Below, piece by piece: positions 18,068 to 26,200 of a stretch of DNA of 64,000 nt. The notes beneath the pieces are model-generated. The model did not search any database. It saw only the letters and a list, made by a program, of their open reading frames with translations, and was not told the DNA's origin. Positions within the stretch are counted from its first letter, which is position 1; the number at the start of each line of letters is the position of its first letter. Where the stretch lies: positions 1-64,000 of the forward strand of contig LSIB01000181.1 in assembly GCA_001556025.1 (NCBI GenBank). The letters are read 5' to 3'. Source of the DNA: Rhizobiales bacterium CCH3-A5. Its GTDB lineage: Bacteria > Pseudomonadota > Alphaproteobacteria > Rhizobiales > Beijerinckiaceae. A program made the position numbers and the translations under genes.

Positions 18068-18889
18068 ATGACGATGATCGCGGACAGCGCGGAGCGGAAG
18101 GCCGAGACGGCGGACGGGGCGGAGGCCGACGTCGTCATCCGCGTGCGCGACCTCAAGGTCCAGTTCGGCGACAAGGTCATCATGAACGGGCTCGATCTCG
18201 ACGTGATGCGCGGGGAGATCCTCGGCTTCGTCGGCGGTTCGGGGCAGGGGAAGTCGGTGCTGACCCGCACCATTCTCGGACTGGTGCAGAAGCGGCGCGG
18301 CACGATCGAGGTGCTCGGCCAGAATGTCGAAGGCCTGGACCAGGCCGGCCGCCGCGCGCTCGAGCGCCGCTTCGGCGTGATGTTCCAGCACGGCGCGCTG
18401 TTCTCGGCGCTGACCGTGAAGCAGAACATCCAGGTGCCGATGCGCGAATATCTCAAGCTCTCGCCGCGCCTTCTCGACGAGATGGCGATGGTAAAGCTCG
18501 ATCTCGTCGGCCTGAAGCCCGAAGCCGCCGAAAAGGCGCCCTCGGAGCTGTCGGGCGGCATGATCAAGCGCGCCGCGCTGGCCCGCGCGCTGGCGCTCGA
18601 TCCCGAGATCGTCTTCCTCGACGAGCCGACCTCGGGCCTCGACCCGATCGGCGCGGCCGAATTCGACGAGCTGATCGTGACCCTGAAGCAGACTTTGGGG
18701 CTGACCGTGTTCATGGTAACCCATGACCTCGACAGCCTTTATTCCGCCTGCGACAGGATCGCCGCGCTGGCCGACAAACGGGTCATCGCGGTCGGTCCGC
18801 TCGCAACGATGCTGGAATCCGACCATCCCTGGCTGAAAGCCTATTTCGGTGGCGAACGGGCCCGCGCCCGTCTGCCCTCGGCGCAATGA
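18068..18889 (+). CDS. mlaF: MlaF-type lipid ABC transporter ATP-binding protein
   Basis: A 273-residue ATPase of the MlaF/Ttg2A family. Walker A is GGSGQGKSV, the Q-loop is MFQHGALFSALTV (typical of MlaF), the signature LSGGMIKRAALARAL, and Walker B IVFLDEPTSGLDP. It begins 10 bp after mlaE and ends 17 bp before the MCE protein. A second in-frame ATG at 18074 is an alternative start. It powers the lipid transporter and is expected at the cytoplasmic face of the inner membrane. Confidence 0.93.
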   Translation: MTMIADSAERKAETADGAEADVVIRVRDLKVQFGDKVIMNGLDLDVMRGEILGFVGGSGQGKSVLTRTILGLVQKRRGTIEVLGQNVEGLDQAGRRALERRFGVMFQHGALFSALTVKQNIQVPMREYLKLSPRLLDEMAMVKLDLVGLKPEAAEKAPSELSGGMIKRAALARALALDPEIVFLDEPTSGLDPIGAAEFDELIVTLKQTLGLTVFMVTHDLDSLYSACDRIAALADKRVIAVGPLATMLESDHPWLKAYFGGERARARLPSAQ

Positions 18890-18906
18890 GGACGTAGCGT
18901 TAGACC

Positions 18907-20313
18907 ATGGAATCCAGGGCCAACTACGCACTTGTCGGTCTCTTCACGCTCGCTGTCCTCGCGGCGGTGTTCGGCTTCGTCTACTGGTTCAACAGTGGCG
19001 CGGGGCGCGACAAGCGCGACGTCAGGATCATCTTCGAGGGGTCGGTGACGGGGCTGGGGCGCGGCTCCAGCGTGCTCTTCAACGGCCTGCGCGTCGGCGA
19101 GGTCACCCGTATCCAGCTCAGACCAGACGATCCCAAGCAGATCTTCGCGGTGATCTCGGTCGAGGGCTCGACCCCGCTCAAGACCGACACCAAGGCGCGG
19201 ATCGAGGCGCAAGGACTGGCCGGCGTCGTCGCATTGCAGCTTCTTGGCGGCGACAGGGACGCGCCGCCGCTGGTGGCGCTGCAGGGTCAGGACCTTCCGG
19301 TGATCAAGGCCGAGCGTTCCGAGTTCCAGGATTTGCTCGAGACGGTCCGCTCGATCGCCAACCGCGCAAACACAGTGCTCGACAACGTCGACGGCCTCGT
19401 CAAGACCAACGCCTCGCCGATCAACCAGACCATCGAAAACGTCCGCAAATTTTCCGCCGCTCTTGGCGACAACTCCGACGGCGTCGGCAGGCTGATGGCG
19501 AGTTTCGGCCAGATTGCCGAGACGATCGCGCCGCTGAGCCAGAAGCTCGGCACACTGAGCGAGGACCTGTCTCAGGTCGTGCGCGCCATCGATCAGCAGA
19601 AAATTACCAACACGCTCGACAATGTCGAGAAGTTTACCAAGGCGCTGGGCGATTCCGGGGGCGACGTCTCCAAGGCCGCGCGCGAGACGGCAGCGCTGAC
19701 CGAAAAGCTCAACGGCGCGGTCGATCCGCAGAAGCTCGCGGCCACGCTGAACGACATCCAGAATTTCGCTGCCGTGCTGGGCAATTCCGGTGGGGAAGTC
19801 TCGCGCGCCGTGCGCGATGTCGCGGCGCTCGCGGACCGCTTCAACCGGACGCTGGAAGAGAACAAGATCGCCTCTGCCATCGACAACATCGAGAAGTTCA
19901 CCGCGGCGCTGGGTGGCAACAGCGCGTCGGTCGACAAGGCGGTCAAGGATGTCGCCTCGATCACCGGCAAGCTCGACCGCGCCGCCGATCAGATCGAGGG
20001 CGTGCTGAAGGGGGCGGAAGCCTTCCTCAACTCGGCCGCGGGCGAGGAAGGCAAGGGCACCTTCGCCGAGATCACCAAGGCCGCGCAGTCGATCCGCGTG
20101 CTGGCCGACAATCTCGACGGTCGCACCGCGCAGATCACCGCCGGTATCAACCGCTTCACCGGGCCGGGCCTGCGCGACATCGAAGCGCTCGCCGCCGACG
20201 GTCGACGCACCCTCACCGACCTGGCGCGGACGCTGCGCAATCTCGAGCGCAACCCGCAGCAGTTCATCTTCGGCGGCAAGCCGCCGCTTCCACAGTATAA
20301 TGGCGCGCGCTAG
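18907..20313 (+). CDS. mlaD: MlaD-family (MCE domain) lipid transport protein
   Basis: A 468-residue protein with one N-terminal transmembrane helix (about 7-28, YALVGLFTLAVLAAVFGFVYW) and an MCE domain (about 38-115, IFEGSVTGLGRGSSVLFNGL). A long helical tail follows with repeated patterns such as TLDNVEKFTKALGDSGGDVS, QNFAAVLGNSGGEVSRAV and NIEKFTAALGGNSASVDKAV. It is longer than E. coli MlaD (183) and similar to the long rhizobial MCE proteins whose helices may form a tube across the periplasm. The tail units of about 70 residues look internally duplicated. Operon position between mlaF and the lipoprotein supports the role. Confidence 0.92.
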   Translation: MESRANYALVGLFTLAVLAAVFGFVYWFNSGAGRDKRDVRIIFEGSVTGLGRGSSVLFNGLRVGEVTRIQLRPDDPKQIFAVISVEGSTPLKTDTKARIEAQGLAGVVALQLLGGDRDAPPLVALQGQDLPVIKAERSEFQDLLETVRSIANRANTVLDNVDGLVKTNASPINQTIENVRKFSAALGDNSDGVGRLMASFGQIAETIAPLSQKLGTLSEDLSQVVRAIDQQKITNTLDNVEKFTKALGDSGGDVSKAARETAALTEKLNGAVDPQKLAATLNDIQNFAAVLGNSGGEVSRAVRDVAALADRFNRTLEENKIASAIDNIEKFTAALGGNSASVDKAVKDVASITGKLDRAADQIEGVLKGAEAFLNSAAGEEGKGTFAEITKAAQSIRVLADNLDGRTAQITAGINRFTGPGLRDIEALAADGRRTLTDLARTLRNLERNPQQFIFGGKPPLPQYNGAR

Positions 20314-20316
20314 CTC

Positions 20317-20916
20317 ATGACCGACACAACGTTCTCCCCGGCCGGCCTGCGTCGGCTGGCACTGCCTCTGCTGCTCGCCTCCTCGACGCTGCTCGCCGGC
20401 TGCGGCGGCGGCGCGACGCCTACCACCTTCGATCTCTCGGCGCCCTCGGGCTTCGGCCGTGTCGGAGGCTCGCGCGCGGCGCTGATCGTGGCCGAGCCGA
20501 CGACGGTGCAGACGCTCGATTCGGACCGTATCATCGTCAAGGATTCGGCCGGCGCGCTCTCTTTCCTCGGCGGCGGACAATGGGCCGACCGGGTTCCGAG
20601 GCTCGTCCAGACGCGGCTGATCCAGACCTTCGAGAACGGCAATCGCCTCGGCTCGGTCGCAAGGCCTGGCGAGCGCATCGTGCCCGATCTCCAGCTCAAC
20701 ACCGACATCCGCAGCTTCAACATCGACGCCGCCAGCGGCGCAGCCGTCGTCGAAATCACCGCCAAGCTGGTGGGAGACCGAACCGGCAAGGTCCAGCGCG
20801 CCAGATTGTTCCAGGCTCGTGTGCCGGCCAGCGCCAGCGACGGACCGGCCGCCGCCCAGGCGCTCGACCGCGCGCTGTCTCAGGTGCTGATCGAGATCGT
20901 GCGCTGGGCGCGCTGA
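20317..20916 (+). CDS. ABC-type transport auxiliary lipoprotein (PqiC-like)
   Basis: A 199-residue lipoprotein: n-region with RR, hydrophobic LALPLLLASSTLLAGC with the lipobox cysteine at residue 29, then a domain of the ABC_trans_aux family (PF03886 type: FDLSAP, ALIVAEPTTVQTLDSDRIIVK). Such proteins accompany MCE transporters and probably form the outer-membrane partner. It starts 3 bp after mlaD. No MlaC (periplasmic carrier) or MlaA gene is in the window. The ALIVAEPT and DRI blocks are the best family evidence; overall identity within this family is usually low. Confidence 0.85.
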   Translation: MTDTTFSPAGLRRLALPLLLASSTLLAGCGGGATPTTFDLSAPSGFGRVGGSRAALIVAEPTTVQTLDSDRIIVKDSAGALSFLGGGQWADRVPRLVQTRLIQTFENGNRLGSVARPGERIVPDLQLNTDIRSFNIDAASGAAVVEITAKLVGDRTGKVQRARLFQARVPASASDGPAAAQALDRALSQVLIEIVRWAR

Positions 20917-21068
20917 CCCGCGCGCGCGTCGGTCGTCAGCGCGGACATGGCGCGACTATCTTTTGCAGGGCAGGACGGTGGGCACAACTTATCCGTTCAG
21001 CCGGCAGCGCTATGGTTAACCTGCCATTGAGATGATTCGTGTCTGCTACCTCCGATTGGGAGGTGACC

Positions 21069-22037
21069 ATGATTCGCGGAATTGGGCTGGCGCTGACGTC
21101 GTCGGTTTTCGCTATGCTAGCGAGCCCGGTGCTGGCGCAAGCTCTGGATCCGGCGCCGCTGGAGCCGCCCGGCGGGGGCGACCGGTTCTCCTTCACCCCG
21201 TCGATCGGCTATCTGGGGGCCAAATCGACCGAAAACGTCTACAATACCGGCAACCGAACGGATAAGCTCAGCCAGCTCGACTGGAAAGCCGATGCCGTCA
21301 CGCTGGGCGGCCGCGCCGCCGTGCAGCTTTTCGAGGGGCTGACGCTGCGCGGCAGTCTCTGGGCCGCCGTGTCATCCGGCGCCGATATGCGCGACCGCGA
21401 CTGGTTCCTGGGTTATCAGGGCCCCGATTCCTGGACGCATCAATCGGTCCATCCCGACACGCGCGTGCCGAAAGCCTGGCAAGGGGATATCAGCGCAGCC
21501 TACACGCTGACGAATATGGGCGATGTCGGGATCGCAGGCCTGGCAGGCTTCCGGCGTTACGATGTGAAATACCGGGCTTATGGCGGCAGCTTTCTTTACT
21601 CGGTCAACGCATTGCGCGACACCGCCGGCACCTTCGATCCGGGCCAGCTGACAATCTCCTACCGGCAGAAATGGGATACGCCCTATCTCGGGCTCGGAGC
21701 CTATTACCGGGGGGAAACCCTGTCGGTCTCGGCCGAAGTCTATGGCAGCCCGTTCAGCTTCGGGCAGGCCGATGATGTTCATGCGTTGCGCAGCACGCTG
21801 TTCATCGACAAATTCTCCCCCACGGGAATGATCGGCGCCAGCATCGGCGTCGATTACAAGCTCACCTCCGTCCTCTCGCTCGCCGGACGCCTCGAATACA
21901 CCCGATATGTCGAAGCGCGAGGCGGCACCCGGATCCAGAACGGCGCGACGGGCCAGTCCTTCCGCGTCCCCAAACCCGGAGCCGGCGCAGACGCCGAGAC
22001 GCTCAACGTCTCTCTGGGCGTGAAGGGAAAGATTTGA
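21069..22037 (+). CDS. Omptin family outer-membrane aspartyl protease
   Basis: A 322-residue precursor with a Sec signal peptide (to about VLAQ, residue 24) and a 10-strand beta-barrel type sequence. Omptin fingerprint: MRDRDWFLGYQGPDSWTHQS followed by HPDTRVP, matching the OmpT region with Asp83/Asp85, then YGGSFLYS, ISYRQKWDTPYLGL, and the Asp-x-His pair in ADDVHALRS. Active-site equivalents are D109, D111, D236 and H238. The gap from the second Asp to the third is 125 residues, the same as in OmpT. The start was chosen for GGGAGG ten bases upstream. Omptins cleave between basic residues and need LPS. It is a single-gene unit; likely roles are cleavage of antimicrobial peptides or surface proteins. 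Confidence 0.9.
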   Translation: MIRGIGLALTSSVFAMLASPVLAQALDPAPLEPPGGGDRFSFTPSIGYLGAKSTENVYNTGNRTDKLSQLDWKADAVTLGGRAAVQLFEGLTLRGSLWAAVSSGADMRDRDWFLGYQGPDSWTHQSVHPDTRVPKAWQGDISAAYTLTNMGDVGIAGLAGFRRYDVKYRAYGGSFLYSVNALRDTAGTFDPGQLTISYRQKWDTPYLGLGAYYRGETLSVSAEVYGSPFSFGQADDVHALRSTLFIDKFSPTGMIGASIGVDYKLTSVLSLAGRLEYTRYVEARGGTRIQNGATGQSFRVPKPGAGADAETLNVSLGVKGKI

Positions 22038-22113
22038 CGTTGGTAGCCGCCGGGTTCGGCACGAGGGCAGGGCGCGCGTCGAGACGCCCGCGCCTCGCTC
22101 GGAAGACGTGATG

Positions 22114-23148
22114 TCACGCGACCTGTGGTCGCCATGCGATGACGCCCTCTGTGCGTGCCCTGACCTCTGGTGACGCAAGGCAGGTCGCCACCGCCTCGTA
22201 GCCCGGCGAACCGGGCCAAGGAAAAACGCGGCTCGGCGGCGCGTGATTGGCCGGGCACAGGATAATCGACTCATCGGGACCGACAGCCGCGAGGTCGAGG
22301 ATCGCCGAAGAGCGCGTCAGAAGGAATAGCGGCCGGCCACTCGCGCCGCGCCCGCGCAGATGGGCGATCAATGCTTCCTGCGTGGGCTGGTCCAGCCCCT
22401 GCTCGACCATGTCGATGACGAGCACGGCGGAATTGTCCGCCTCCAGCGCGGCCAGCAAGGTGACCAGCGCCCCCGACATCGTCGCGCCGTCCTCGATCAG
22501 CCAGGCAAGGCGCCGGTCGATCCGCGCCTTCAGGCCGGGATCAGCGGCGAGCCGCGACTGGAGCGCATCGCCGTTCTCCGTGAGACGGTCCAGCCCGAGG
22601 AAAGCCGCATCCGGCAGCATCTGGGACAGCCGCCGCGCCAAGCGCGTCTTGCCGCTGCCGAGCGGCCCTATGATGTAGGTCAGCGGCGTGATCTCGTGCA
22701 GCTCGAAGCGCTCCCCGCCCCATGGCCATGGCAGCGCGAAGGCGACGCTCGCGTCAGCGCGCGGCCGCAGCAGGCGTGAGATGTCCTTGGGCGCGGGTGC
22801 TGCGCCCCGGCCCAGATCGGCGCGCATGACGCTGACCCTGTCGATCGCCTCGGCAATCTGTCGGCGCTTGATCTCGAGCGCCCCCTGATGCGCGGCAAGC
22901 GCCGGCTCCAGAGCCGATGCGTCGCCGTCCAGCACTCGCGCCATCTGGGCCATGCTCAGGCCGAGAGCCCGCAGCGCCACGATCTCGGTGAGCCGTGTCA
23001 TGTCCTTCGGGCTGTAGGCACGCCAACCGGCAGCGGTGCGGGCGGGCCTGATTAGGCCGCGATGCTCGTAGAGCCGCAAGGCCTTGGCCGATACGCCGAG
23101 CTGTTCGGCGGCCTCCGATGGCGACAGGACTTCAAGGGAAACGCTCAC
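22114..23148 (-). CDS. MerR-family regulator fused to a P-loop ATPase-like domain
   Basis: A 344-residue fusion. Residues 1-75 are a MerR winged helix (SPSEAAEQLGVSAKALRLYE, then GLIRPARTAAGWRAYSPKDM). Residues 80-115 form a dimerisation helix. Residues 150-344 form a nucleotide-binding domain with Walker A GPLGSGKT (161-168) and a Walker B-like AVLVIDMVEQGLD (about 240). The second half resembles small ABC/AAA NTPases without an obvious LSGGQ signature. Normal MerR proteins have short ligand-binding tails, so an ATP-dependent or ATP-sensing output is suggested. I recall similar fusions from rhizobia. Target genes are unknown; the omptin on the opposite strand converges with it. Confidence 0.8.
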   Translation of the reverse strand: MSVSLEVLSPSEAAEQLGVSAKALRLYEHRGLIRPARTAAGWRAYSPKDMTRLTEIVALRALGLSMAQMARVLDGDASALEPALAAHQGALEIKRRQIAEAIDRVSVMRADLGRGAAPAPKDISRLLRPRADASVAFALPWPWGGERFELHEITPLTYIIGPLGSGKTRLARRLSQMLPDAAFLGLDRLTENGDALQSRLAADPGLKARIDRRLAWLIEDGATMSGALVTLLAALEADNSAVLVIDMVEQGLDQPTQEALIAHLRGRGASGRPLFLLTRSSAILDLAAVGPDESIILCPANHAPPSRVFPWPGSPGYEAVATCLASPEVRARTEGVIAWRPQVA

Positions 23149-23217
23149 GAATCACCTCGTTCTGGCTGACCCACGCTTTATCGGGCCGGCCCCATGGGCC
23201 GGGTCAATCGCATCGTC

Positions 23218-23248
23218 AAAGAAAAAGGCCGCCCGGAGGACGGCCTTC
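23218..23248 (-). terminator. Rho-independent terminator of the GPR-like gene
   Basis: On the minus strand, AAGGCCGTCC, loop TCCG and GGCGGCCTT form a strong GC stem followed by TTTTCTTT. It starts 29 bp after the stop of the giant coiled-coil gene and so is its natural terminator. It also separates that gene from the MerR gene downstream. Confidence 0.85.
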
Positions 23249-23276
23249 ATGATCTCCCGATAAAGGTACTCCGCCC

Positions 23277-26200
23277 CTACTCGAACCGCCCGCTGGCATG
23301 GGCCAGCATGGTGTAGACCTTGCCGGTCTCGGAGGTCAGGTAGGTCTTGGCGACCATCGAGTCGCGGTCGTCCTTGGCGGCCTCGCCGAGCAGGCGTTCG
23401 AACTCGTCGATATATCGGTCGACCGTCTCCTTGAACTCGGCGTCGCGGCGGTATTTGCGGCGGATTTCGTCGAATGTCTGCTGGCCCTGCAGCGTGTAGA
23501 GCCGGCGGGTGAAGACGTTGCGCTCGCCGCGCTTGTAGCGGTCCCAGAGCTCGACCGCCGCGTCGTGGTCGATCATCCGGGCGATGTCGACCGAGAGCGA
23601 GTCGAGCCGCTCGATCGAATGCGCGGTCGGCTTGCTGGCCTCGGGCGCCTTGTCCTCGCGCGAGGCGCGGTTGAGCAGGTCCGAGAGCCAGCCCGCCTTG
23701 GCGGGCGCTTGTGCCTGCGGCTCGGGCTGCGACGGCCGGCGCGGCAGCTCCGGCACGGGCGCGGCTCCGCGCGGCGCGGCCGGAGCAGGGCGGGGCTCCA
23801 GCCGTGGCTCCTGGCGAGGCTCCGGACGCGCTTCCTGCCGCGTTTCGGCTCGCGCAGGCGTGGCGTCGAGCGAGGGACGCAGCAGCGGCTCGGACGCCAC
23901 CGGCATCCGTGCCTGCACAGTGGTGCTGGTGGCATAGGTCGGCGCGGCCATGGCGGCCGGCGCGGGCGCGCGGCGGGAAGGGCCGTCGCTCGCCATGGCG
24001 ACGTCGCTGCGCCGGCCCGAGCGGGTGACGATCTCGGTCAGCTCGTTCAGCGCCTTGATCTGCTCGGCGACGACGCGGCGCATGGCCGAGGTCGATTCCT
24101 GCGTCTCGCGCGGCAGGTCGAGCACGCCGCGGCGCAGTTCGGCCCGCGTCGCCTCCAGCTCGCGCTGGATCTCGGCCGTGACGGTACGCATCTCGTCGGC
24201 GGTGCCCTGGAAGCGCTCGGTCACCTTGGCGAGCTCGCCGCCGACCTCGTTGGCGACCTGCTCGTAGGCCTGCCGCAGCGCATGCGCCGTGCGCTCGCGC
24301 TCCTTGCCGGTGGTCGAGCGGATCATCTCGAACTGCTGCGAGATCGCGCTGGCGGTCGCCTCGGCCGAGTCGCTGAGCACGCCGCCGATCTGGCGGGCGC
24401 GGGCCTCGGCCGTGCTGAGCGACTCGTCAATCAGGGCGGCGAAGGAGCGCGTGATCGATTCGACGTCGTCGGTGCGGCTGGCGATCAGGCCGTGCAGCTC
24501 CTCCAGCGTCTCCTTGCGGCCGGCGAGCGCGCGGCCGACGCGGCCCTCGACCTGCTCGAGGCGGGTCGCGGCCGCATGCAGCGCGGCGGTGCTCGCTTGC
24601 GTCACTTCGGTGAGGGCGGCGCTCTTGCCGTCGATCTGCCCGACCAGCGCGGTGGTGTCGCGCAGCGTGCCTTCCGAGAAGCCCTTCAGCTCCTCGACCT
24701 GCGCGGCGACCTGATGGGCCGCCTTGCCGGTCTCGTCCATCACCGTGGCGACGATCGCCTGCAGCTCGCTGACCCTTTCCGTCAGGCCGGTCTCGATGGA
24801 GCCGAGATTGCGCGACGCGCCGCCGACGATCTGCTGCATCAGCTTGTTGGCGTCGGCGAGGCGGCCAAGCATGCCGCCGAGCTCGTCGCGGAGCTGCTCG
24901 TTGGTCTTGACCAGCGCGTCGACGGAGCCCCGCGTTCCGCTCTCAAGCGTCTCGCGCAGGCCTGTGGAGGAGGCGTCGAGCGCTGTGGTGATTTCTGCGC
25001 CGCGCTCGCGCAGCCCCTCTATGATGGAGGAGCCGCGGTTCTCGATGGCGCGCACCACGGTCTCGCCGACGCTGGCGACCTCGCTGGCGATGGCTTCGCC
25101 GCGCTGGCTCAGCGCCGAGACCATGCCGCCACCCTTGTCGTCGAACAGTGTCCGCAACTCCTCGGCGCGCGCGCCGAGCGCCAGCGAGATCGAATCCGAC
25201 TTGCTCTGCAGCGTCTCGGCAATCTCCTTGCCGCGCGAATCGAGCGTGCCCGAGACGGTATCGAGCCGGTTGACGACGCGCTCCTCGAAGCGGCCGACGC
25301 TCTGGTCGAGCGTGTCGGCGATCTGGAGCGCGCGGCCGCCGAGCGTGGCGTTGATCGCGTCGGCCTTCTCGCTGAGCGTGCGGGTGAGGGACTCGCTCTT
25401 GGAGGTGACGACCTCGCCGATCTCGTCGGCCTTGGCCGCGAGCGCGCGGGTGACCTCGCGGCCGCCCTCGGCCAGCACGCGGGCGATATCGACCGTGCGC
25501 TCGACCAGCGCCTCGTTGAGCGCCGTGGCGCGCGAGCCGAGATTGCCGTCGATGCGCGCGATCAGCCCGTCCAGCGACTTGCCGATCTCGGCGCTCTTGG
25601 CCCCGGAGCGCTCCTCGAAGATGCGGATCTGGTTTTCCATCGCCTCCGCGGCTTCGCCGGTCCGGCTCGCCATGAGTTCGGCGGCCTGCTGCGAGACTGC
25701 GCCGACCCGGTCGGCCAACTGGTGGCCTTCCTCGGCAAACAGCCGCTCGACCTGCGCCAGACGGCTGGTGATCGTGTCGCTGAGGCTGCGTGCATCGTCC
25801 GACAGGCGTGTCGCAAGCGCGCCGCCCTGGCCGACCAGGATCGCCTCGAAGGCGGCAAGCCGGTCGCTCAGCCCGGTCTCGATGGCGAGGCCCTGCCGGT
25901 CGAACAACTCGGCCAGCGCGTCGTGCCGGGTGGTGAGCGCCTCGGTCAGCGCCTGCGAGCGGCCTTCGACCAGCCGCAGCATCGATTCGGCGTTGGCGGC
26001 GAGCGCCTCGTTGACGCGGCCACCCTGCTGGGTCAGCGCCAGCACGATCTCCTTGCCCGTACCGGCAAGCGCCGTGCGGGCCTCCTCGGCATGGACAGTG
26101 AACGTCTCGCGCAACCCTTGCGTTGCTTCGGTGACGCGTTCGGCGACATGGCGGCCATCGACATTGATCGTCTCGGTCAGCGCCTTCGTCGCCTCGGTCA

